Positions 25,540-33,831 of a stretch of DNA of 40,083 bases are shown piece after piece. The number at the start of each line of letters is the position of its first letter. The first letter of the stretch is position 1. The translations under genes were made by a program, and so were the position numbers. The notes under the pieces are model-generated. The model was not told where the DNA came from and ran no database searches. It was given only the letters and a program-made list of their open reading frames with translations. This DNA comes from Chitinispirillaceae bacterium (lineage in GTDB: Bacteria; Fibrobacterota; Chitinivibrionia; Chitinivibrionales; Chitinispirillaceae), in the NCBI GenBank assembly GCA_016927235.1, contig JAFGNB010000096.1, positions 1 to 40,083 of the forward strand, read 5' to 3'.

Positions 25540-26861
25540 GAGTCAATAAGCTCGCGCAACGATTCTGCGGCACGCACCGGAATGCCGAGCGCCCTGCCGA
25601 GGCGGTCTTTCGAGAAGCCGTCAAGCGTATATCCCGCGTAATTGAAGATCACGGCGGGAACCGTCACCTCGCCGTAATCCGCCCCGCCGCGTCGTTTCTT
25701 CACTTCCCTGAGTATGTCCGATGCCGTGAGAAGACCGGCTACGGTAATGGTTTCTCCGAAAAAACGGTTGCAAACAGGCGCGACGTCGATACATAACGCC
25801 GGACGGAGTGTTTTCATTTCGTCAATAATCTTTTCCAGGAAGGGAGCCGCCGAAACCGAGGTCAGGAGAAGCCGTTTCTTGTGCGACACGTGCCGGCGAC
25901 TGGCCGGGTGGCGACGCAGCGCGTTTTTCATTTCCTCCCACGAATCAAGGAGGCGGCGCAAAAGCCCCACGCCGTTTTCGAGCTGCGGATACTCTTCGTA
26001 ATAGGAAGCTTCCGGAACGGGCAGACGCGCCTTGATGAAAAATTCATCCGCGAGAAACACTTTACGCACCCCATCGCTCCTCGCCGCGAGGTCGCTTATG
26101 CGGCCGATCCGGCGGCATACAACGGCGGCCGCCTCACGATCAATCCCCCGCAAAGGTACCGCACGGAAGCGGGTGAGCCCCACCGGTACCACGGCAACGG
26201 AGCATAGGGCCTCCTTCAGCGTCAAAAGATCGCGCATCGTCCGCTCCAGGGCCTTGCCGTCGTTGTATGACGGGCAGACGACAATCTGCGCATGAAACCG
26301 GATGTCATGCGTGGCGAGAAATTCGAGCTGCTCCATAATGTCCGGCGCATTGGGATTTCCCAGCATGCGGCGGCGCAGCGTGTCGTCGGTCGCATGCACC
26401 GAGACGTAAAGGGGCGACAGGCCGATGCGGGCGAGATGTTCGAGATCGCGCCGGCGAAACGAACTTAAGGTGACGTAATTGCCGCTTATCAGCGAAAGCC
26501 GCACGTCCTCGTCTTTGACGTAGAGACTGCGCCGGAGTCCCCGGGGCATCTGGTCGATGAAGCAGAAGATGCAGCGGTTGACACATCGACGTATTGGCTG
26601 TTCGGCCAGCGTGACTCCCGTTGATGTTCCTTCGGTACGCATGATTTCCATTGCATACGTTTTCCCTTGGCGCGATGCAGTAACAAGCAGCCGCCGATGT
26701 GCGGAAAAAAAATAAAAATCAAGATCACTTTCGATTTGCTCGCCGTTGACGGCAACGATCCGGTCACCTCGACGCAGCCCGGCACGGTAAAACGGTGAGG
26801 ACCGCGACACCGAACGAATTAATACCCCGACGACTCTCTTTCGATGGCGTTGCATATGCAT
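25536..26861 (-). CDS. PDZ-radical SAM (DUF512 family) protein
   Basis: 441 residues. The N-terminal ~65 residues are PDZ-like (SPFYRAGLRRGDRIVAVNGEQI). Then comes a radical SAM core with Cys triad C93-x3-C97-x2-C100 in CVNRCIFCFIDQMPRGLR, SLISGNYVTLS and PLYVSVHATDDTLRRRML, followed by the family-specific DUF512 C-terminus (SYYEEYPQLENGVGLLRRLL, KRLLLTSVSAAPFL, FFGETITVAGLLTASDI, FLDG-like TLDGFSK). DUF512 proteins are conserved in many anaerobes and cyanobacteria and their function is not settled. AGGAAA just before the first ATG supports the start; ATG at 26855 (M3) is an alternative. Coupled to the pseudouridine synthase. Confidence 0.93.
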   Translation of the reverse strand: MHMQRHRKRVVGVLIRSVSRSSPFYRAGLRRGDRIVAVNGEQIESDLDFYFFSAHRRLLVTASRQGKTYAMEIMRTEGTSTGVTLAEQPIRRCVNRCIFCFIDQMPRGLRRSLYVKDEDVRLSLISGNYVTLSSFRRRDLEHLARIGLSPLYVSVHATDDTLRRRMLGNPNAPDIMEQLEFLATHDIRFHAQIVVCPSYNDGKALERTMRDLLTLKEALCSVAVVPVGLTRFRAVPLRGIDREAAAVVCRRIGRISDLAARSDGVRKVFLADEFFIKARLPVPEASYYEEYPQLENGVGLLRRLLDSWEEMKNALRRHPASRRHVSHKKRLLLTSVSAAPFLEKIIDEMKTLRPALCIDVAPVCNRFFGETITVAGLLTASDILREVKKRRGGADYGEVTVPAVIFNYAGYTLDGFSKDRLGRALGIPVRAAESLRELIDS

Positions 26862-27241
26862 TATTTCCTAATGTGTAAAGGCGCGGCTTCGATTCTTGCC
26901 AAACCGATGATTACACCCCGGCAGTTCCATCCGCTTCGCACTCAATGCCCTTTTTCCTCGCCGAGTACCCTGAGGAGAGATCGTAGAGGCATCACGGCGA
27001 GCGGGGGATCTGGTTGCGATGAACGCCGCATGCGCAATTAATACAGTAACTTCCGCACCGTCCAGCAACAGCAGACCGCCGCATCCCGCTGCTGATAAAA
27101 ATAATCTCCCGCCTGATTCTCACTCGGATGATTCTTTTTTTTTCACTACCGCTGTGCCATCATGTTATGATATAATAACTATGACTTTTCGAGGCCGGCA
27201 GCACCGGCTTTGCCACACGAAAATTATAAGGAGGGTTCTCC
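26862..27241. other. Intergenic region with promoter for the Ig-like protein
   Basis: 380 bases between divergent genes. No convincing gene is seen: an 80-codon open frame (27019-27261) crosses it, but its composition and lack of a ribosome site argue against coding. It includes a poly-T run near 27134-27143, an extended -10 at 27168-27176, a 5-bp inverted repeat GCCGG/CCGGC near 27193-27207 in the leader, and the strong AAGGAGGG ribosome site at 27228-27235. Confidence 0.5.
27168..27176 (+). promoter_or_regulatory. Extended -10 promoter element
   Basis: TGATATAAT is a TGn-TATAAT extended -10 box 66 bases before the GTG start of the Ig-like surface protein. No good -35 lies at 17 bp, as expected for an extended -10 promoter. 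The same nine bases occur again at 33758-33766. Confidence 0.55.
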
Positions 27242-30200
27242 GTGACGACCGCACCTCGTAGATTCTGGATCGCTGGACTTATTATAGCTCTCGGGTTGTT
27301 CTGCACTATTCGCGATGATAATGGAAATCCCGCTGCCCCGGGAACCGACACGCCGCTTGTGGAACCGGTGGATGTAACGATCACTCCATCGATCTTTGCC
27401 AGTCCGGAAAGCGCCTATGTGCAACCGGGTGATACCATCGGTATACGGGTACGCATATTTGCAGATTCCACCGGTACCGATTCAATGAAACCGATCGCTT
27501 CATTTCCGGTAACCGCACGGACCAATCGGGGTACTATTATCGACGACAGCCTTCTCACCGATGCAGACGGAAGAGTCCGTTTTCTTTTTACCAACACTGA
27601 GTCCGGGAATATCGAATTTACCGTTGAAGGAAACAACGTTCATCAGACGGTACGTTTTGAGGTAACCACCACACCGGTCCGAGTCCAAAAATTGTTGCAG
27701 GCAATGCCCGGTGCGTCAATTATAAAGGCTGATGGAAGCGACACGACCACTATTGCCGTCGCGGTGCTTAATCCTTTCCGCAATCCGATCATCGGCGAAT
27801 GTGTCCAGTTCATCACGTCGGCGGGGACGATCATTGGAAAAGGCGGTACATGCGCCAACAGCGGACAGAGTAAAACGGGACCTGATGGAGTCGCACGGGC
27901 AACCCTTAAAAGCTCCAATATTAATGATACCGCCTATATCACCGTCTATCTGGTTTCCGACCAATCGCTCAGCGATGAAGTTGAGGTTGCCTTTCAGGGA
28001 ATGACGATTGTTCTTGCTGCCAGTAAAAACAATATGAAGAGGGGGGATACCTCGACCATTACCGCCAAGGTGGTGAATGCGTCCAATCAACCGGTTGCGA
28101 GAGTTCCCATCTTTTTCAACCGGGAAAACGGCACCGGTTCCAACCTCACCGTCCTTTCCGTCGATACGTTTACAAACTACGAAGGTGTCGCTGTTGCGCA
28201 TATTTTTGCGAACAGGACGGGTACCGACATCATCAACATTGCGGCTGCCGGGACGGCTGCATCCGTCCAGCTTAATGTTTCCGAGCTTTCGATTGCCTTC
28301 GAAATGGACAAGACAATTCTTCAGACCTCCAACACCGACACCGCCAAAGTCACCGTTTCTTTTTCGAATGCGGCAGGCGATCAACTCGCCAATCGCACAA
28401 TAAAGCTGAACCGCTATTTTAAGACTGCTGATGACGTCGACACGACCGATGTCCTGACCGCTTCCACCAATTCATCCGGCGAATGTACCTTTGCCCTCGT
28501 CGCGCTCCCATGGGAAGGAACGATGCGTCTCAATGCGATCGGTTTCGACAATACGGAAGGTTACGCCTCGGCCGACACCATGTTGCAATTCATCACCACG
28601 CGGGTCATGACGATCCGCGCTCCTCAACCCATACTCGCCGATGGTGTAAGCAGGGCCCCCGTGATGGTCTTTATCAAAAACAAAAGCGGCAATCCGATCG
28701 TAGACGATTATATTGTTTTTACGACAACCGCAGGAACGATTCAAGAGAAAAGTAAAACAAATGAGGATGGCAAAGCCGAAGCGTTTGTCATCTCCGATCG
28801 ACGCAACATAACGGCAACCATTACCGCTACCCTTGAGAGCGACCCCGCTAAAAAATTGTCGACCACCGTCCAGTTTAAAGGTATTGAGCTTACCGCTTCC
28901 ATACACCCTCCCAGCATCCGAAGTAATGGTACGGATTCGGCCACTGTTCTGATCACACTGCTCGATGCGGCAAAAATACCCATTATGGGAGAGCGTTTCA
29001 ATATTTCCAAACAGCAAAATGAGACATTTATTACCTGCATCGATACGGTTACCAATAATGACGGCCAGGCAATATGTAAAATCTCCGGAATAGGATCCGG
29101 CCAGGACACCCTGCTTGTAACCGCTGCAGGAGCATCGGCACCGGTCATCATCAACTATTCGGCGAATCTCCTTCTGATCGATACGGCTGCCGGACAGGCA
29201 TGTATTGCCGACAGTACTGACTCGACACGTATTATCGTCACCTATCTCAAAGGAGACCGCACAACCCCCATCCCAAATACTACTATCTATTTGGCGGCAA
29301 CGGTAGGCCAGATGGATACCATTTTTTCCCGTACCTTCACCACCGATGCAAACGGCAGAATATCCTTCTATCTGCATAATCCCCACTTTGCGGTCACCGC
29401 GACGATTTTCGGGATCGCCCAAAGCGCCAGTGAGATGACTACCGGAGCATTCAAGCTCTATTTTAAAGCGAATATTGTCAAACGGATCGACCTCTCGGGT
29501 ACTCCGGAAGTCATCACCATAGATGGCGGAAGGGCGAAGCTCGATGCGATCGCCTATGATTCCATGGGAAACAGGGTAAAAGATGCAAAAATATCCTTCA
29601 ATCTGGTCAACGGACCCAGCGGAGGGGAATATCTCGATCCGCCCGTAACCATTACCGGAGATGACGGCAGGGCGACAAGCTATCTCGTTTCGGGTAAGAC
29701 ACCGAGCCATTACCGACAGGTATGGATCACCGCAGGCTCTTTCTCTTCAGTAAAATCCGACACGGTAAAATTCACCATCGCCGGTCCGCCAAGGTACATT
29801 ACTGTCGGGTATAATATCGAAAAGGGGGAAAATCCGAAAGACGGCACCTTTCTGCTGCCCTGTGCGGCAATAGTCACCGATGTAAATGGAAACCCGGTAG
29901 CCGACGGCACCGAAGTCACTTTCAGTCTGAAAATATCCGGATATGTCACCGGAAAGCTTCATGCCTTTTGGTGGGATAGCTGGAATGAAGGTTTTCATAC
30001 ATGCTGGCACCAAATCGATACGATAATGGTTATTTACCCCTTTGAAGATTTTAACGACAACTATCATCTCGATCCGGGTGAGGACCGCAACAGGGACGGT
30101 GTCGCCAACAGGGGTGAGGATGTCAACGGCGACGGTATCTATAATCCGGGTCCTCGGTTTGAGGATATCAACCATGACGGTATCCGGCAATACAATCTCT

Positions 30201-30673
30201 CTTTCCCCGTTGAAGAGAGATCCCACTGCAGCTTATATGGGTTTGCCGATTTTAATACGAACAATGCGTGGGATCCGATTGAACCTCTTATAGATCCCGA
30301 ATACCTGGCGGCATACTCCCGACTGGTGGGTGACAGTGCCTTCCTTTACGGTGTACTCCGGACGGCCCAGGACACGGCGGATTTTGCCACCCTGCAACGG
30401 CTCGATTCAATGTATACCGCACAGGCAGCGGCTGTGGGAGGGTTTGATGTTGATGCCAGCTGGGATGGCACCACGAACGGAATCCCCGATCCACATACTG
30501 CAGTCAGCATCACACGTACCGTCCAGACCAAAAACGGAAAGGCCTTGAACAAGATTCTTTATGCGCAATCCGATGCATGGCGCATTGAGGTCATGTTCTG
30601 GGCTGAAGCGCAGGGCGTCGTTACTGAAACACCTGCACAATTGGTCCTTCCCATTGTAAGAAGTGAGGATTAA
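27242..30673 (+). CDS. Large Ig-like (Big-1/invasin-type) surface protein with Ca-binding-like loops
   Basis: 1143 residues from GTG, with AAGGAGGG 6 nt upstream. An N-terminal hydrophobic signal (FWIAGLIIALGLFC) ends in a cysteine, but the residue before it is Phe, so a lipobox is not convincing. About eight Big-1-like Ig domains of ~95-110 residues follow, each with a pattern like ADGxSxxxVxVxVxxxxGNPI...TxAGTI...TxxDGxAxAxL (for example ILADGVSRAPVMVFIKNKSG and ANRTIKLNRYF regions). Residues ~936-980 hold Asp/Asn-rich EF-hand/dockerin-like loops (DFNDNYHLDPGEDRNRDG, DVNGDG, DINHDG). Big-1 proteins are adhesins or invasins of the cell surface. The following gene encodes a barrel-like protein. 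Its ligand is unknown. Confidence 0.83.
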   Translation: MTTAPRRFWIAGLIIALGLFCTIRDDNGNPAAPGTDTPLVEPVDVTITPSIFASPESAYVQPGDTIGIRVRIFADSTGTDSMKPIASFPVTARTNRGTIIDDSLLTDADGRVRFLFTNTESGNIEFTVEGNNVHQTVRFEVTTTPVRVQKLLQAMPGASIIKADGSDTTTIAVAVLNPFRNPIIGECVQFITSAGTIIGKGGTCANSGQSKTGPDGVARATLKSSNINDTAYITVYLVSDQSLSDEVEVAFQGMTIVLAASKNNMKRGDTSTITAKVVNASNQPVARVPIFFNRENGTGSNLTVLSVDTFTNYEGVAVAHIFANRTGTDIINIAAAGTAASVQLNVSELSIAFEMDKTILQTSNTDTAKVTVSFSNAAGDQLANRTIKLNRYFKTADDVDTTDVLTASTNSSGECTFALVALPWEGTMRLNAIGFDNTEGYASADTMLQFITTRVMTIRAPQPILADGVSRAPVMVFIKNKSGNPIVDDYIVFTTTAGTIQEKSKTNEDGKAEAFVISDRRNITATITATLESDPAKKLSTTVQFKGIELTASIHPPSIRSNGTDSATVLITLLDAAKIPIMGERFNISKQQNETFITCIDTVTNNDGQAICKISGIGSGQDTLLVTAAGASAPVIINYSANLLLIDTAAGQACIADSTDSTRIIVTYLKGDRTTPIPNTTIYLAATVGQMDTIFSRTFTTDANGRISFYLHNPHFAVTATIFGIAQSASEMTTGAFKLYFKANIVKRIDLSGTPEVITIDGGRAKLDAIAYDSMGNRVKDAKISFNLVNGPSGGEYLDPPVTITGDDGRATSYLVSGKTPSHYRQVWITAGSFSSVKSDTVKFTIAGPPRYITVGYNIEKGENPKDGTFLLPCAAIVTDVNGNPVADGTEVTFSLKISGYVTGKLHAFWWDSWNEGFHTCWHQIDTIMVIYPFEDFNDNYHLDPGEDRNRDGVANRGEDVNGDGIYNPGPRFEDINHDGIRQYNLSFPVEERSHCSLYGFADFNTNNAWDPIEPLIDPEYLAAYSRLVGDSAFLYGVLRTAQDTADFATLQRLDSMYTAQAAAVGGFDVDASWDGTTNGIPDPHTAVSITRTVQTKNGKALNKILYAQSDAWRIEVMFWAEAQGVVTETPAQLVLPIVRSED

Positions 30674-30681
30674 TAACAGCT

Positions 30682-31467
30682 ATGAAAACCGACTTCACAA
30701 AATGGCAATTCACAATTTCGGTTGTTCTTCTAGTAGGCTCCTTCGTTGGAGCATCCAATCTGGCAAATCCCGCAATTACATTGCCCGAAGCGCGGATCGC
30801 CATCGGTGCTTCATATCACCTTGGAGGGTATTCATTAACCAATGATACGGTACCTGCGCTATTCAACCGCATTCATGGCCGTTTCGAATATGGTCCGTAC
30901 AAACATTTGACACTGGGAATAGATGCGGGCGCCGTTCAAATCGAAGTCGATCGTTATCATGATACCGTTCCCGTCTTCCATGGCAAATTCGGATTTTCAG
31001 GGGGTGCACATCTGAAATTATCAACTCCCTCTTTTGCAAAAAAAATAATCTCTTTTATCGCAATAGTTCAGGCGACCCTTTTCAAGTCGCAAAATAAGCA
31101 TTCGGCATATTACGGAGGAAAGGACGGGACAGGTATTATTGGAATTCAGCTCCATATACCGGGCTTCGGATATATTAGTGCAGGTCCATGGGTGTATCTT
31201 ATTCAAGGAGAAAACAGTAGTTTCAATGGTAAGAAAAATTTCTACTCGAATACCGACAATGTCCGAGGGTGGCTGGCAATTGATTACTTCCCGAAAATAG
31301 CAGATGTATCAAGCAATAAACCTTACTTATCGTTCGAATTTTCAATATCGCCTAAAGCTACCTATTCAGAACGGATTCCCGTTCAGGCATTCAGTGTTTC
31401 CATAAGCATAGGATCGATAACCCGTCGACTCTATGGAACCGAATCGGATGTTGAATGGAGTCCTTGA
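30682..31467 (+). CDS. Putative outer-membrane beta-barrel protein
   Basis: 261 residues with a signal peptide (FTISVVLLVGSFVGAS). The rest alternates hydrophobic and polar residues in short strands with aromatic girdle residues (IAIGASYHLGGY, HGRFEYGPYKHLTLGIDAGAV, GKFGFSGGAHLKL, FGYISAGPWVYLI, YLSFEFSISPKATY, QAFSVSISIGSI), typical of small outer-membrane barrels. It follows the Ig-like protein by 8 bp and ends before a strong terminator, so the two form a transcription unit and may assemble together. The strand number and any pore function are not determinable here. Its codon use is more AT-rich than the Ig-like gene. Confidence 0.68.
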   Translation: MKTDFTKWQFTISVVLLVGSFVGASNLANPAITLPEARIAIGASYHLGGYSLTNDTVPALFNRIHGRFEYGPYKHLTLGIDAGAVQIEVDRYHDTVPVFHGKFGFSGGAHLKLSTPSFAKKIISFIAIVQATLFKSQNKHSAYYGGKDGTGIIGIQLHIPGFGYISAGPWVYLIQGENSSFNGKKNFYSNTDNVRGWLAIDYFPKIADVSSNKPYLSFEFSISPKATYSERIPVQAFSVSISIGSITRRLYGTESDVEWSP

Positions 31468-31495
31468 GTGTTAATAGTGTTAATAATGTATGAAA

Positions 31496-31532
31496 AATAA
31501 GCGGGCCTTCTTATTCAGAAGACCCGCTTATT
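31496..31532. terminator. Strong Rho-independent terminator
   Basis: AATAAGCGGGCCTTCT and AGAAGACCCGCTTATT form a 16-bp stem with one mismatch around a 5-base loop. A-rich sequence precedes and T-rich sequence follows, so it can stop transcription from the Ig-like/barrel unit on the plus strand and from the small secreted protein gene on the minus strand. Confidence 0.85.
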
Positions 31533-31552
31533 TGTTAAATGAAAATTGTTAC

Positions 31553-31771
31553 CTACATAAAAAGATCTTTTATCTTTGACCACGTAGTATTCGGTTGAAT
31601 AACCTTCTGTTGCTTTTTTAAGCCTTTACTATCATTTTTATCTGTAATAATGGGGGAATTGGTAGTAACAACCGGCGGGGAAGCAACAATTTTAATGGTT
31701 GAATCGGCAGAATAGGAAAAGGTAACCACCATCAAAATAAAAAATCCCTGTACTACCTTCTTATACAACAT
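31553..31771 (-). CDS. Small secreted protein, unknown function
   Basis: 72 residues from the ATG at 31771, chosen because GGGAGA lies 4-5 nt upstream; the frame opens 6 codons earlier at 31789. The N-terminus MLYKKVVQGFFILMVVTFSYSADS is a clear signal peptide with likely cleavage after SYS or YSA. The mature part is Thr/Pro/Lys-rich (VASPPVVTTNSPIITDKND, KGLKKQQKVIQPN) and probably disordered. No homologue recognised. It ends 20 bp from the shared terminator. The 289 bases upstream to 32078 are very AT-rich and hold no other gene. Confidence 0.6.
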   Translation of the reverse strand: MLYKKVVQGFFILMVVTFSYSADSTIKIVASPPVVTTNSPIITDKNDSKGLKKQQKVIQPNTTWSKIKDLFM

Positions 31772-32012
31772 ATATTCTCCCAATAGCATTATCCAATTAC
31801 TAATATAGAAAAAAAAATAGAAATAATCAAGTTATTAATTGGTGTATGACATTTTATTTTTCGTTCATACTATTTACGTGTCACAGCAATTTACTATTAT
31901 AATATTTTCAGCTCATTCAGACTTATCTATATTTAAACGATTAAAAAACATGTGTTTCAGTTCACATTTTCCGCTAATGAAGAATCGTTTACCTTATTTT
32001 ATAGAATAAAAA

Positions 32013-32063
32013 GGGTTCAAGGTACTGTTGCAAAATAGTTACTGCCTGACCGACCTTGAACCC
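32013..32063 (-). terminator. Putative terminator of the receiver gene
   Basis: GGGTTCAAGGT and ACCTTGAACCC are an exact 11-bp inverted repeat with a ~29-base loop. On the minus strand it comes 15 bases after the stop of the receiver gene and is followed by TTTTTATT, as for a Rho-independent terminator, although the loop is long. Confidence 0.6.
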
Positions 32064-32078
32064 CCTTCCCAATAAAAA

Positions 32079-32444
32079 TTATCCTAAATGTTCCAATACT
32101 TTATCGCGAACCTCACTAAAGTTTATCGGTTTATGAATAACATCATGTATTCCATCAAGTTTCAGGAGGTTTGGCTCCAGATCCCCTTTCCAGCTCGTTA
32201 CAATAAAAAATTTCGTTCCATTCAGCCTGTCTTTTACCCAGCGTGCGATGCTTCTCCCACCCATATCCCTTACACAAAGTGCAGCAAACACCGCATCAAA
32301 TTTCGCACTTTTCAGCTGCTCAAGCCCACTTTCTGCAGTATCAGCTATTGTAACTTCACATCCCAAACGTACAAGGTTTTTTCTCAACGTTTCACATAAA
32401 TCAGCATCATCATCAATTACCAGCATCTGGAATATTATAGCCAT
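32079..32444 (-). CDS. Stand-alone receiver-like domain lacking the phospho-Asp
   Basis: 121 residues, a single CheY-like fold. The acidic pocket D11-D12-D13 (VIDDDAD), the switch Thr (IVTSW) and the conserved Lys (IHKPIN) are present, but the phospho-acceptor position reads FDAVFAALCV, with A55 where Asp should be. Thus it cannot be phosphorylated in the normal way and probably works by protein-protein binding. No ribosome site is visible before ATG 32444; an in-frame ATG six codons on (M7, MLVIDDDAD) is an alternative. It lies 171 bp downstream of the receiver-HATPase gene on the same strand and is likely part of the same signalling group. The spacer is AT-rich without a gene. Confidence 0.85.
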   Translation of the reverse strand: MAIIFQMLVIDDDADLCETLRKNLVRLGCEVTIADTAESGLEQLKSAKFDAVFAALCVRDMGGRSIARWVKDRLNGTKFFIVTSWKGDLEPNLLKLDGIHDVIHKPINFSEVRDKVLEHLG

Positions 32445-32615
32445 AAAGTTGAACTACGAGCTATTTTTATGCCAAAAACAGAATAGTAACTTCTTATCTA
32501 AAAAATTGGATTTATTAAATAATTGTTTTATTGAAGCGTTAACTGAAATATTTAATAAATGTTAAAAAGACATTTTTCGGTAATTATTGCCGAATTATGT
32601 GCTTTGTTACTTTTT

Positions 32616-33509
32616 TTACAATTCTTGAATCAATAATGGTTTATTATAAATCTTTTGAGATCGTTGAAAATGCTGAATAATAATACATTCAGTTCGTTTC
32701 CCAGGATCGATGTTAACAATCAAACGATCAATTAAATTACGGACAAGTAGAAAGCCTCTGCCATGTTCATCATTTTCCTTCGACCGGTGATGAGTATCAA
32801 GCCATTTTAAAACATCATGCTTCTTAAGATTCCCCTTTGGATCTTCAATTGAGATACCAATCTTTTCCTCATCGGAACCCCATTTGACTTGCACCGCACT
32901 CTCTTGAGGGACCCGAATATCTTCCAACCACTGGTCACGTGGAAGGTGTGTAAATTGCAATACGCCATGGAATATGGCATTGGAAATCAATTCATCAATA
33001 GCGACTTCAAGAAAGAGCCCTTTTTTTTCGGAATAGCTCTTTGTAATAAGACGATAGGCATTTTTCGCCTCTTCATAGCTCCTTATGGAAAGTTGCTGGC
33101 AGGTAAACCTTTTAAAATAGCGCTCTAATCCAAAAATGTCTCCTGTCAATATGGCGCGCACATATGCCGCAACTTCGGCCAGATTGAAATCGGATCCCTT
33201 GACAAGAATGTTTCCGATGTTGTATTTACGAATATGTTTTATGTATTGGTCAACATCATAACTGGTCATCATGATATGCTTGATAAAAGGGTATTCTTTT
33301 TTCATTATTGTAAAAAGCTCAAACCCGTCCATAACAGGCATCTTAATATCGGAGATCACCAGGTCGGGATATGTTTCTGAAATCCGCTTAACCGCTTCTC
33401 TTCCATTTTTGGCCGCCGACGCCACGTAACCTTCACGTCTGAAAAGATCTTGCAGAATCCGGCATACCTGTTCATCATCGTCGGCAATGAGAATTGAGAA
33501 TTGCTTCAA
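32616..33509 (-). CDS. Response regulator fused to RsbW-like HATPase
   Basis: 297 residues. Residues 1-~120 are a full receiver: D10-D11-D12, phospho-acceptor D54 in LVISDIKMPVMDG, MMTSYD and VKGSD (Lys). After a linker, residues ~150-280 form a histidine-kinase-like ATPase of the anti-sigma-factor (RsbW/SpoIIAB) type: N-box AIDELISNAIFHG, IEDPKG, and G-box GRGFLLVRNLIDRL. Such proteins kinase-regulate or bind STAS antagonists in partner-switching pathways, here under receiver control. A STAS-domain membrane protein is encoded divergently next door, supporting that role. The gene is AT-rich relative to the left half. The sigma factor, if any, is not in the window. Confidence 0.9.
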   Translation of the reverse strand: MKQFSILIADDDEQVCRILQDLFRREGYVASAAKNGREAVKRISETYPDLVISDIKMPVMDGFELFTIMKKEYPFIKHIMMTSYDVDQYIKHIRKYNIGNILVKGSDFNLAEVAAYVRAILTGDIFGLERYFKRFTCQQLSIRSYEEAKNAYRLITKSYSEKKGLFLEVAIDELISNAIFHGVLQFTHLPRDQWLEDIRVPQESAVQVKWGSDEEKIGISIEDPKGNLKKHDVLKWLDTHHRSKENDEHGRGFLLVRNLIDRLIVNIDPGKRTECIIIQHFQRSQKIYNKPLLIQEL

Positions 33510-33831
33510 TGTCCATTCCTTGAAATTATGTTACGGGCACGTTCCGTGCTCCCGTTCATTGGGCACCGACAACGTATTCATTATCATACCGCAGTTCACC
33601 ATAATTAATATTCAACGATCAAAATACAATATACGGGCGCGAGGTTCAAAATTCATCTCCGGACAGGAAAGTCAAAGTACTCGAATGGCGCATACTGTTC
33701 ATGATTCCGTTTACCTGCTCGATCCCCGGGAATACACTCGAAAAAAAAACATCGTCATGATATAATTGATGTACCATTTTATTTATTATTGTGTCATAAT
33801 TGGTCTTAAAAAAGCTACGCCAGTTGATACT
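33510..33831. other. Divergent intergenic region with plus-strand promoter
   Basis: 322 bases between the receiver-HATPase and STAS genes. No gene or tRNA seen; a GGTTCAAA near 33645 is not part of a cloverleaf. The second copy of the extended -10 TGATATAAT is at 33758-33766. If transcription starts about 7 bases later, the earlier in-frame start codons at 33766 and 33769 lie too close to be used, which favours ATG 33832 for the STAS gene. Confidence 0.45.
33758..33766 (+). promoter_or_regulatory. Extended -10 promoter element, second copy
   Basis: TGATATAAT, identical to 27168-27176, precedes the membrane STAS gene by 65 bases (to ATG 33832). Same spacing to the start codon as the first copy (65 versus 66 bases). 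Confidence 0.5.

Noticed and set aside
28472-29710. 412-codon minus-strand open frame inside the Ig-like gene
   Set aside because: Repetitive low-information antisense translation; the plus frame shows clear Ig-domain periodicity, signal sequence and ribosome site.
33640-33670. GGTTCAAA-like tRNA T-loop
   Set aside because: No acceptor, D or anticodon arms could be folded around it.
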